The notes under the pieces: generated by a model
What the model saw: the letters and a program-made list of their open reading frames with translations, nothing else
The model's database searches: none
What the model was told of the DNA's origin: nothing
Made by a program: the position numbers and the translations under genes
In this document: positions 1-5,726 of the stretch, in pieces
Layout: each line of letters begins with the position of its first letter
Numbering within the stretch: position 1 is the first letter of the stretch
Assembly: GCA_964537685.1 (NCBI GenBank)
Contig: CAZICM010000121.1
Coordinates: 1 to 5,726, forward strand
From: CAZICM01 sp964537685
GTDB taxonomy: Bacteria > Myxococcota_A > Polyangia > Polyangiales > Polyangiaceae
Length of the DNA: 5,726 nt
Direction: 5' to 3'

Positions 1-154
1 TATTGAGTTCGAAGCGGGCCAGCGCTTCTTGGGGCAGCAGCCAGCGCAACAATCCTGCGGCGTTCTCGGGCTCGGAGAACATCGACCGGAAAAGGCTATC
101 GTGAGGATTTTGGTGAAAATCGTCGCTGTGTGGGGCGGCATCGCTCGATTGCAT
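1..154 (-). CDS. Rpn/Transposase_31-family nuclease, N-terminal fragment (cut by window edge)
   Basis: Reading the minus strand from an ATG at 154 gives an open frame of 51 codons that runs off the window. The peptide has a polar start, then NPHDSLFRSMFSEPEN (residues 16-31) and LLRWLLP (35-41). This pattern, 'HDxxF(K/R)xx(F/L)S(D/E)PENAxxLLRxxLP', is the N-terminal signature of the Rpn family, also labelled 'putative transposase' (Transposase_31). Known members are PD-(D/E)XK-fold DNA endonucleases, and E. coli RpnA promotes recombination. The catalytic part would lie beyond the edge, so activity cannot be judged. An in-frame TGA lies 9 bases upstream of the ATG, which fixes the start. No clear Shine-Dalgarno is visible, and the gene begins 21 bases after the stop of the preceding lipoprotein gene. 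It could be cotranscribed with that gene or be an unrelated insertion. Family call from motif recognition only. Confidence 0.72.
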   Translation of the reverse strand, partial: MQSSDAAPHSDDFHQNPHDSLFRSMFSEPENAAGLLRWLLPQEALARFELN

Positions 155-175
155 GAGGGATCATGTAACTACAGA

Positions 176-928
176 TTATGGAGATGCGGGAGCGTATTGA
201 ATGAGATAACTCGCACCGGCCATTCCATCGGTGCCATCCGGATTGGCGTAATAGCTCTTGATTTCGATACGGTAAAGGGATTGGCCATCGGCGCCGCGCA
301 CAACAAAAGTGCCCGGATGAGGCGTTACGGCATGCGTCGTCTGGCCGCCGTAGTCGTACCAGCCGTCAAAGGTCGTCGCCAAATACCCGCCCGGATCTTT
401 TTTCGCGACGCATTTCAAATCAAACCATTGTTCTGTAAGCACCATGGCCGCTTTGGCATCCGCATCGCTCACCATATCGAAAGGCTTGTCTCTTAAAAAA
501 ATCGCGCCCCCTTCGCCGGGTCCGCCGTCGCCGCTGTTGGTGCGGATGACCGCGCGTTTCAGCGCCAAATCCCATTCCAACGAAGTCTCGGCGGCTATAT
601 CGGTGATATCCACCCGCTTCGCGCTGCCCAAATTCACGTAAATCCAAGGGTTTTCCGCCTGCTTTGGAATTCCTCCCGCCGTCGCATCAATAAATAATGT
701 TTTGATAGGCGGTGTTTCCATTACGATCAATACTTCGCCCGTGGAGACTTTATCCACGGGGCCGATTTCGGTGATGCGCTCTTCGCTGCAATCGGCCATG
801 ACAGCTCCTCCCGTGCTGGTTTCTTCGGCTCCCCCTCCGCTGCATCCACAATAAAATGCGATCGAAATAGTTAAAAATACAAATGAATTTAAACGCATAA
901 GCCGGCTCACTTTCTGAATTGGACACAT
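176..928 (-). CDS. HmuY-like lipoprotein, single domain (putative heme-binding)
   Basis: This 250-residue protein has a signal peptide with K6, R9 and R12, then a hydrophobic stretch (about 13-26) ending in YCGC. Cys29 is the likely lipidated residue, although the lipobox is unusual. A Gly/Ser/Thr-rich linker follows. The rest resembles the Pfam HmuY family: EWDLALKRAVIRTNSG at 118-133, a Gly-rich loop (134-141), WYDY at 190-193, His200 and His204, and a C-terminal beta-rich part with FVVRGADG and IKSYY. HmuY of Porphyromonas gingivalis is an outer-membrane heme-binding lipoprotein that uses two His ligands; whether His200 or His204 plays that role is inference. The ATG at 928 overlaps the stop of the upstream gene (TAATG), suggesting translational coupling. 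A second possible start is Met11 (ATG at 898), preceded by a weak GAG-containing site about 7 bases away and giving a shorter but workable signal peptide. The family call is fairly sure, the ligand is not. Confidence 0.78.
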   Translation of the reverse strand: MCPIQKVSRLMRLNSFVFLTISIAFYCGCSGGGAEETSTGGAVMADCSEERITEIGPVDKVSTGEVLIVMETPPIKTLFIDATAGGIPKQAENPWIYVNLGSAKRVDITDIAAETSLEWDLALKRAVIRTNSGDGGPGEGGAIFLRDKPFDMVSDADAKAAMVLTEQWFDLKCVAKKDPGGYLATTFDGWYDYGGQTTHAVTPHPGTFVVRGADGQSLYRIEIKSYYANPDGTDGMAGASYLIQYAPASP

Positions 929-2094
929 TATTGATTGAGAACTGGTTTAATCCGCATAACGATTTGATTGGGCGTTTTTTCGCCAGCGCCCTCGAATCGG
1001 GTGAAGCGGACGATAAAGCGTTTTTGGCCGCCCGCGGTAACGACGACCCAACTGCTGCCAAGCGGCTCGGGAGGATTGGCCTGGGCGTTATGCCATTGAT
1101 CGGAAAAAATGCTGACCACGCGATCTCCCCGGTATTTTAGGGAAGGATCTTTTAATTTGGCATAGGTTGCCGATTCAAAGGCAGCCAATTCAGATTCGGG
1201 GGTTTTATTGGCTACGTCGAGAACGCCTTCGAAAGGTGTCTTTGCGCCGTCGGTATCTGTGGCGGCGATATTTCTCGGGCCGCCCAATTCGCCGTTTACA
1301 CTGATGATTTCGCGGCGGAAGCATAAATGCCAGGCCGAGGAGGCGGCCAGTTCCGAAGGCGATAGTTGGCTAATGGTTTGGGTGTCGAAATCGAGGCAGC
1401 CCGATGGACTGTTTTCCGAGCCAGTGGGTCCGCCGGCCGTGCCGTCGATATTTTGGAGTTCTACAGTGGGAAGCGGGCCATTTTCGGTCACTTCGGCATA
1501 GCGAATTCGATAGAATGCGCTGAGCGGTGCACCGTTTTGCTCGCCATAATAGCTTAGGATTTGGACTTTCCAAAAGCGCGAGCCTTCTTTTACGCCGAAA
1601 ATATGAAATCGGCTAAAGAGAGCGTGGGCGGGATTTTCATAATCATAAGCATACCAACGAAGAAATGCGCCTCCAATAGAGTCGTGTGTAATGATAGGGG
1701 AGGCGGGATCGATGCCTGAATCAAAAATATCGGGGGCGTAAGGGCCTAGGGCGCCGCCTTGGGCGGAGCCGGAAAGACCGCTGTTGGTGAAGACATCGTA
1801 GCCTTGAAAGGCTAAATCCCAGGCTGTGGAGTCTGTTCCATCGCCGCCGATATCAACGATGCTCGGTGTAGAAAGTTCGATAAAGGTTTTGGCATTTTCG
1901 GAGACATTGAAGATGAGCTCTCGCTCTTGGTTTTGGGATTGGCCATTGCCCGAGCTATTTTCGGTGCCTTCGCCGCAGCCCGCAGCCGAGAAAGCGATTG
2001 CTGCCAAAAGCGGCGCGATCGCGGATCGGGCTTTAAATGCCGATTGAAATGTAAATGGGAAGGATGAACGGGGGGGCGGGATTTTAGGTTGCAT
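928..2094 (-). CDS. Tandem HmuY-like two-domain lipoprotein (putative heme-binding)
   Basis: This 388-residue protein starts with a long n-region containing K4, R9, K21 and R23. A hydrophobic segment (about 25-38) then ends in the lipobox SAAGC, with Cys40 as the likely lipid-anchored residue, followed by a Ser/Asn/Gln-rich linker. Domain 1 (about 60-203) has the HmuY hallmarks AWDLAFQGYDVFTNSG (91-106), a Gly-rich loop, WYAYDY (147-152), His157 and a closing beta region with ILSYYG. Domain 2 (about 210-384) is more diverged. It keeps AWHLCFRREIISVNG (254-268) and a VVV...RFIVRF strand pattern, but has no obvious match to the WYxY...H segment. It contains two Cys (233, 258) that might pair. 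Most HmuY proteins have one domain, so the doubling is notable. No Shine-Dalgarno is seen before the ATG, which is the only start codon before the signal peptide. Codons 5-9 contain a 7-C run. The gene follows the kinase gene after 65 bases and overlaps the next lipoprotein gene by one base. Confidence 0.75.
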   Translation of the reverse strand: MQPKIPPPRSSFPFTFQSAFKARSAIAPLLAAIAFSAAGCGEGTENSSGNGQSQNQERELIFNVSENAKTFIELSTPSIVDIGGDGTDSTAWDLAFQGYDVFTNSGLSGSAQGGALGPYAPDIFDSGIDPASPIITHDSIGGAFLRWYAYDYENPAHALFSRFHIFGVKEGSRFWKVQILSYYGEQNGAPLSAFYRIRYAEVTENGPLPTVELQNIDGTAGGPTGSENSPSGCLDFDTQTISQLSPSELAASSAWHLCFRREIISVNGELGGPRNIAATDTDGAKTPFEGVLDVANKTPESELAAFESATYAKLKDPSLKYRGDRVVSIFSDQWHNAQANPPEPLGSSWVVVTAGGQKRFIVRFTRFEGAGEKTPNQIVMRIKPVLNQ

Positions 2095-2101
2095 GCGGGC
2101 G

Positions 2102-2134
2102 AGGATAGTGCGCGCTGCTTTGGGGATCTATCCT
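2102..2134. repeat. 7-bp inverted repeat in the leader of the two-domain lipoprotein gene
   Basis: AGGATAG (2102-2108) and CTATCCT (2128-2134) are perfect inverted arms separated by 19 bases. They lie in the 65-bp gap between the REC-kinase stop and the lipoprotein start, ending 7 bases before the ATG. The arrangement could be an operator for a dimeric regulator or an mRNA hairpin that hides the start region, which lacks a visible Shine-Dalgarno. Seven bases can match by chance, so the functional claim is weak. No convincing -35/-10 pair was found in this gap. Confidence 0.3.
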
Positions 2135-2159
2135 GTAAATGGCTGCCCGCGGCCTTGCG

Positions 2160-3275
2160 CTACACCGGAAACAAAAGCGTAAATGTCGTCGCTTCTTTGG
2201 GCGCGCTCTTCAATTCTACGCGCCCTTTGTGCCGCTGCATACATGCGTGCACCATCGCCAATCCCAATCCCGTGCCATCGTCCCCTTTGGTTGTAAAGAA
2301 TGGCTCAAATACCCGATCAATAATTTCTGCCGGTATGCCAGGGCCGTTGTCGCTCACTTCCACAAAGGCATATCCAGACCGCTCTCCCGTGCGTACCGTT
2401 ATCGTTCCGCCTTCCTGAAGCGCGTCAATCGCATTGACAACCAAATTCACTATCGAGGTGAGTACATCCGATACATATCCAGATACCTGCGGCGGTGTGC
2501 CAAATTCTTCGTTAATGGTGCACATCCTCCGGCGCGCGCTCGCCATGCGGGGCCGCCCAAGCTCAATAGCTTCGTGTACAATTCGATTTAAATCAAAGGT
2601 TTCTACTTTCGATTGCGCTGTCGTTCGGCGCCGGCTGAAATCCCGAAGCCGATCCAGTGTCTCTAGGCCCCGCTTCAGCACTTGCTCCATTTCTCCAACG
2701 CTTTCCAGTACGTCTTCCAATTGACCCCGCGTTACAGACCGCTTGATCAATTGTAAATGCAATGAAAGCGGATTGATAATATTCCGCATGTCGTGCGATA
2801 TGCCCGCCGCTACCTGGCCCAGCGCGCTGAGCTTCTCCGCGTGCCGAAGCGCTTCCTCCGAGCGCTGTAGCCTTTCGCGCGTCTCGCGCTGCTCTTTTCG
2901 GTGCCGCGATTCCAATAGCTCTCGTTCTATCGCAGGAACAAGCCGCGCGGGGCTGTCTTTTAGGACAAAATCCTGCGCGCCCGTCCGCATTGCTTCAACC
3001 GCTTTTTCCTCTCCTATCGTGCCGGATATAATAATGATAGGAATTTCCAGGCCGGCTTCGCGAATGACGGAAATAGCCTGCAGCGCACCAAAACCAGGCA
3101 TTGTCCAATCGCTGAAGGCAATGTCCCAATGGCCGCGCGAAAGCGCTTCTTTCAGCCCTGATGCGTCGGTGACATGGGCGTGCTCTACGTCGTAACCGCC
3201 TTTGTGCAGATGCCGAAGCAAGAGCTCAACGTCGTCCTCGGCGTCTTCAATGATGAGGGCGCGCAGGCTTTTCAT
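2160..3275 (-). CDS. Receiver domain-histidine kinase (REC-HisKA-HATPase)
   Basis: This is a 371-residue cytoplasmic protein with no membrane segment. Residues 1-122 form a receiver domain with the acidic pair E10/D11, phosphoacceptor D56 in FSDWTMP, S84 in IIISGT, and K106 in FVLKD. A charged helix rich in Glu and Arg (about 120-148) links to a HisKA dimerisation helix with the H-box GISHDMRNIINPL, phosphorylated His161. The ATPase domain shows the N-box NLVVNAIDAL (277-286), G1 DNGPGIP (309-315), FEPFFTTK (323-330) and G2 GTGLGLA (334-340). All catalytic boxes look intact, so an active kinase or phosphatase is expected. REC-first kinases of this type usually receive phosphate from a partner kinase, which then modulates their own activity. 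The obvious partner is the PAS-kinase directly upstream, whose stop overlaps this start (ATGA). There is no DNA-binding domain, so the final target is not in the window. Domain call is secure, the stimulus is unknown. Confidence 0.95.
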   Translation of the reverse strand: MKSLRALIIEDAEDDVELLLRHLHKGGYDVEHAHVTDASGLKEALSRGHWDIAFSDWTMPGFGALQAISVIREAGLEIPIIIISGTIGEEKAVEAMRTGAQDFVLKDSPARLVPAIERELLESRHRKEQRETRERLQRSEEALRHAEKLSALGQVAAGISHDMRNIINPLSLHLQLIKRSVTRGQLEDVLESVGEMEQVLKRGLETLDRLRDFSRRRTTAQSKVETFDLNRIVHEAIELGRPRMASARRRMCTINEEFGTPPQVSGYVSDVLTSIVNLVVNAIDALQEGGTITVRTGERSGYAFVEVSDNGPGIPAEIIDRVFEPFFTTKGDDGTGLGLAMVHACMQRHKGRVELKSAPKEATTFTLLFPV

Positions 3276-4501
3276 GAAATGTCTTCCTGGCTTTTTTGAG
3301 CGCTTTTGCTCGGATTTTCAACGAAGGAAGGCGGCTGCGCGAGCGTTTCGGTTTCGGTGCTCCGCTGCGGAAGGGTGAAGAAAAATGCGGCCCCGGCCCC
3401 GTTTGCGCTTTCCGCCCAAATGCGGCCTCCATGGCGCTGAATGATGCGGTGGACTGTCGCCAGGCCTATTCCCGTTCCAGGAAACTCGGAGGCCGCGTGA
3501 AGCCGCTGAAAAGGTGTGAACAGTTTTTGTGCCTGCGCCATGTCGAAGCCCGCCCCGTTATCGCGGACAACATAGAGGATTTCTCCGTTCTGTTCGAGCA
3601 CCGTGAATTCAATGCGGGCAGGCTTTTTTTCCCGTGTGAATTTCCAGGCGTTTTCCAGCAAATTTTCAAGCGCCGCCCGGAGCAGGGCCGCGTCCGCGAT
3701 GGCGCTGATATCGGGTTGTACAAATATCTCGGCGCCCCGATCCGGATGGCTTTGGCGCAGTTGGGCGAGAATGGTTTCACATAGGGCGCTCAGGTCGACG
3801 TGGGTCAGGTGAAGCTCCGCACGGCTCAGCCGCGATAGGCGCAGCAGGGCATCAATAATCTGGCTCATTCGATCAGATGCGGCGACAATTCGTTTTAAAT
3901 AATCCTGGCCTTTGGGCGAAAGGGTGGCGCTCTGCGTTTCGAGAAGGATTTCGCTGAAGCCGCGCATGGAGCGCAGAGGGGCGCGCAGGTCGTGAGCGAC
4001 GGAATAGCTGAATGCCTCGAGCTCTTTGATGGCAGCTTCGGCGGCGATCTTCGCCTGTTGCAGGCGCTGTTCGCTTCGCAGGCGCAGGGTGATGTCGCGG
4101 ATCGCGAGAATGGTGCTTCCTTCGCCGTCTTCAGAGGGGCTTAGGCTAATTTCAACGGGGAATTCCGTGCCGTCTTTGCGGAGTGCAAAGAGAGGCGGCG
4201 GCGGCGAAGCGGATGCGAGGGAGGACGGGTTTGAAAAGGCTTGGCCCATGGGGCGCCTTCTCGGCGCTTCGGCGTAGTGGGCGCGAAGGGTTGGATGATG
4301 GTTTCGGAAACGTTCGGGGATTAATATTTCAATCGGTTTTTCAAGGAGATCGGCGCGCCCGTAGCCAAACAAATGCTCGGTTTGGGCATTGACGAGCGTG
4401 ATACGTCCCGAGCGATCGACGACGATCATGGCGTCGGGTGCGGCTTCGAGGAGCTTTTGAAATCGCTGCTCAAAGCTTTGGGGCTGGGTGTGGGTACTCA
4501 C
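3272..4501 (-). CDS. PAS-domain sensor histidine kinase (PAS-HisKA-HATPase)
   Basis: This is a 409-residue cytoplasmic protein. The PAS domain (about 12-139) begins FQKLLEAAPDAMIVVDRSG and ends ILAIRDIT. It carries a Ser/Ala/Pro-rich insert (about 87-104) just before LFALRKDGTEFPVEIS. A coiled-coil-like helix (about 140-163) leads to the H-box FSYSVAHDLRAPLRSM, phosphorylated His170, typical of phytochrome-type kinases. The ATPase domain has the N-box LENLLENAWKFT (Asn284), G1 DNGAGFD (314-320), LFTPFQRLH (327-335) and G2 GTGIGLATV (342-350). A polar 30-residue tail follows. The start is GTG, since an in-frame TAG lies 12 bases upstream and the next Met is residue 25, inside the PAS domain. 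No strong Shine-Dalgarno is visible before it. PAS domains of this sort may bind heme, flavin or nothing. His69 falls where FixL has its heme ligand, but this residue also occurs in non-heme relatives. Stop and start overlap with the REC-kinase gene implies coupled translation. Confidence 0.95.
   Translation of the reverse strand: MSTHTQPQSFEQRFQKLLEAAPDAMIVVDRSGRITLVNAQTEHLFGYGRADLLEKPIEILIPERFRNHHPTLRAHYAEAPRRRPMGQAFSNPSSLASASPPPPLFALRKDGTEFPVEISLSPSEDGEGSTILAIRDITLRLRSEQRLQQAKIAAEAAIKELEAFSYSVAHDLRAPLRSMRGFSEILLETQSATLSPKGQDYLKRIVAASDRMSQIIDALLRLSRLSRAELHLTHVDLSALCETILAQLRQSHPDRGAEIFVQPDISAIADAALLRAALENLLENAWKFTREKKPARIEFTVLEQNGEILYVVRDNGAGFDMAQAQKLFTPFQRLHAASEFPGTGIGLATVHRIIQRHGGRIWAESANGAGAAFFFTLPQRSTETETLAQPPSFVENPSKSAQKSQEDIS
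3283..3288 (-). promoter_or_regulatory. Ribosome binding site of the REC-kinase gene
   Basis: On the minus strand AGGAAG sits 7 bases before the ATG at 3275, inside the last codons of the PAS-kinase gene. It is the clearest Shine-Dalgarno in the window and supports this start and the 4-base overlap. The lipoprotein and nuclease genes downstream have no comparable site. Confidence 0.7.
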
Positions 4502-4542
4502 GCGCGGGGGAGCCTAGTGCGGTGGCCCCGGGGCTGTGAAGC

Positions 4543-4575
4543 AAAAAATGACACGGACAAAAAGCTCGGGCCGTG
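4543..4575 (-). terminator. Weak intrinsic terminator-like hairpin after the VWA gene
   Basis: On the minus strand, arms CACGG (4571-4575 on the plus strand as CCGTG) and CCGTG (4552-4556) flank a 14-base loop and are followed, after TCA, by six T (4548-4543). It lies between the VWA stop and the PAS-kinase start, where a transcript end is expected. The stem is only 5 bp, so efficiency is doubtful and read-through into the kinase genes remains possible. Confidence 0.3.
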
Positions 4576-4596
4576 GGTGCACTTTTATTGAAATAA

Positions 4597-5726
4597 TTAC
4601 TTTAGAATTGTTTCACAACCCACTTGAATTTCGACTTTCGCGCTTTGGGCGGCACCTAAATCGGCGCAGCCTTTGCCGATGATTTCAATTTGGTTTTTGG
4701 CGTTGTAGTCCCAGCAGGGGGCGTCCATGCATTGATCGGATTGGCTGGAACGCTTGGGCAGTGTGGTTTGAACATTATCGATGGTCAATACGACATTGAC
4801 GAATTTCAAATCGATCATTTCTCCCATGGGCGGCGCTGGTAAATCGTAGACACAGCCCAGCGCTTTGCCGCGGATATTGGAAATGGCCGTCGCGAGTTTG
4901 TCTGCGTCGAAGCCGCCCGCCGAGAGATCGATATGGCAGGGAACCGCGGGTTCGGCGCCGTTTTGAGAGAATACCGCGCCTTTGTCGCAAGCGGGATCGA
5001 CCGTGTCGGGCGAGCCGCTGACGGCGTAGGTGCTGAGCGCGAGGCGCATTTTATAGGGTGGGGTGTCAAAACCATCGACTTTGGCGCCGGTGCTATTGGA
5101 GCCCGGCACGCCCACCACGAATGTATTGATCGGTTTATTGGGATCGTTATGCGCCTCGGAAATCAATTGATTTACGCTGCCGGGCTGTTCCCAATCGGGG
5201 CAGTTGTTGAGGTCTTGATAACCGGGGCGCGCGGGGCTGGCGACAGAGGTGCAGCTAAACCCGCCATCGGTGATTAAGAGGACGATGCGCCGATCGATAT
5301 TGGTGAGTTTTAAGGTGGTGTAGGCGGCGCTGAGCGCATCGTACACGGGTGAGCCGTCGTCGTTGTTGGAGAGGGGCTGGTGCGAGGTTAGGTATTCGTA
5401 AATGGAGCTGCGGACGCCGGTTTGAGCATTGGATTTTTCTTTGCCCGCGGGCGCGATGGGGACTTGGGGCAAAAATGAAACGCCGCAGGATACGCCTGTG
5501 CCCAGCAAGGCTTTGCATGTGGCGATATCGCAGCCGCCCAGGGGCGCGCAGATCGAGTCGCATAGGCATTGAGGTGGATCGCTGAAGCTCGCGGGAAATG
5601 TGACCAATCCGAGCGACATGGAGTCGAATACGTCTTTATCGACAGCGCTGACGACGGCAAGCTGTGAAGAACCCCATTTTTGAGCCTTGTTCATGCTTGC
5701 GCTCATATCGAGCACGATAAGCATGG
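4597..5726 (-). CDS. Cys-rich VWA-domain protein, probably exported (5' end beyond window)
   Basis: The frame is open to the window edge. The first visible ATG (5724) lies right at the first beta strand of the VWA fold (MLIVLDMSASM), so the true start and any signal peptide are probably upstream and outside the window. Numbering from that Met: the metal-site (MIDAS) motif D6-x-S8-x-S10, a possible third ligand region DGSPVYDAL (123-131) with Ser where Thr is common, and LLITDGGFSC (149-158) with the conserved Asp. The C-terminal part contains ISNIRGKALGCVYDLPAP (281-298), a pattern I recognise from secreted VWA proteins of Myxococcota-type bacteria. Fifteen Cys in 375 residues, clustered at 53-80 and 332-370, suggest disulfides and an extracytoplasmic location. 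VWA domains usually bind proteins in a metal-dependent way; the partner is unknown. It is separated from the kinase genes by 95 bases with a weak terminator, so it may belong to a different unit. Confidence 0.85.
   Translation of the reverse strand, partial: MLIVLDMSASMNKAQKWGSSQLAVVSAVDKDVFDSMSLGLVTFPASFSDPPQCLCDSICAPLGGCDIATCKALLGTGVSCGVSFLPQVPIAPAGKEKSNAQTGVRSSIYEYLTSHQPLSNNDDGSPVYDALSAAYTTLKLTNIDRRIVLLITDGGFSCTSVASPARPGYQDLNNCPDWEQPGSVNQLISEAHNDPNKPINTFVVGVPGSNSTGAKVDGFDTPPYKMRLALSTYAVSGSPDTVDPACDKGAVFSQNGAEPAVPCHIDLSAGGFDADKLATAISNIRGKALGCVYDLPAPPMGEMIDLKFVNVVLTIDNVQTTLPKRSSQSDQCMDAPCWDYNAKNQIEIIGKGCADLGAAQSAKVEIQVGCETILK

Noticed and set aside
29..496. 155-codon open frame on the plus strand
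   Set aside because: It lies opposite the Rpn-like start and the single-domain lipoprotein gene, has no recognisable domain, and its Arg/Ala/Ile-rich composition fits an antisense shadow.
2110..2140. TTTACA as a -35 box for the two-domain lipoprotein gene
   Set aside because: TTTACA resembles a -35 box, but no -10-like sequence lies at 16-18 bases spacing; the nearest, CACTAT, is 23 bases away and matches only half.
2139..2591. 150-codon open frame on the plus strand
   Set aside because: It is antisense to the end of the REC-kinase gene; the peptide is Arg/His/Tyr-rich with no known motif.
2743..3195. 150-codon Ser/Arg-rich open frame on the plus strand
   Set aside because: It mirrors the receiver and H-box region of the REC-kinase; the Ser/Arg/Cys bias is typical of a reverse-frame shadow.
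3296..3784. 162-codon open frame on the plus strand
   Set aside because: It is antisense to the ATPase domain of the PAS-kinase, where all kinase boxes are intact, and shows no domain of its own.
4521..4533. GGCCCCGGGGC-type palindrome before the PAS-kinase start
   Set aside because: A CCCCGGGG core (4526-4533) is palindromic but has no loop, no T-run and no promoter nearby; a chance GC palindrome is more likely.
4933..5277. 114-codon open frame on the plus strand
   Set aside because: It overlaps the conserved VWA gene on the opposite strand and has no recognised domain.

Overview
All five substantial genes and one edge fragment in this window lie on the minus strand, so transcription runs from high to low coordinates. 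Base composition is mixed and moderately GC-rich by eye. Three things suggest a Myxococcota/Bradymonadota-type ('deltaproteobacterial') genome: a Cys-rich, secreted-type von Willebrand factor A (VWA) protein, HmuY-family lipoproteins, and abundant REC/PAS sensor kinases. This taxonomic guess rests on gene content only.

Layout in transcription order. (1) 5726-4597: most of a VWA-domain protein, cut at its 5' end by the window edge and followed by a weak terminator-like hairpin. (2) 4501-3272: a PAS-histidine kinase with a GTG start. (3) 3275-2160: a second kinase with an N-terminal receiver (REC) domain, joined to the first by an ATGA overlap and preceded by a good ribosome binding site. (4) After a 65-bp gap holding a 7-bp inverted repeat, 2094-928: a lipoprotein with two HmuY-like domains. 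(5) 928-176: a second, single-domain HmuY-like lipoprotein that starts inside the stop codon of the first (TAATG). (6) 154 to the window edge: the first 51 codons of a gene whose N-terminus looks like the Rpn / Transposase_31 PD-(D/E)XK nuclease family.

The two kinases probably form one sensory module: a PAS input kinase plus a REC-kinase that could receive its phosphate. No DNA-binding output regulator is present here. The lipoproteins belong to a family whose founder, HmuY, captures heme at the cell surface. No TonB receptor or heme transporter is visible. The most interesting hypothesis is that the kinase pair and the lipoproteins are functionally linked around heme, because the PAS domain carries a His (His69) at the position that by eye matches the FixL heme ligand. 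This is inference only. No RNA genes, CRISPR arrays or insertion-sequence ends were seen, and there is no gene-free stretch over 300 bases.
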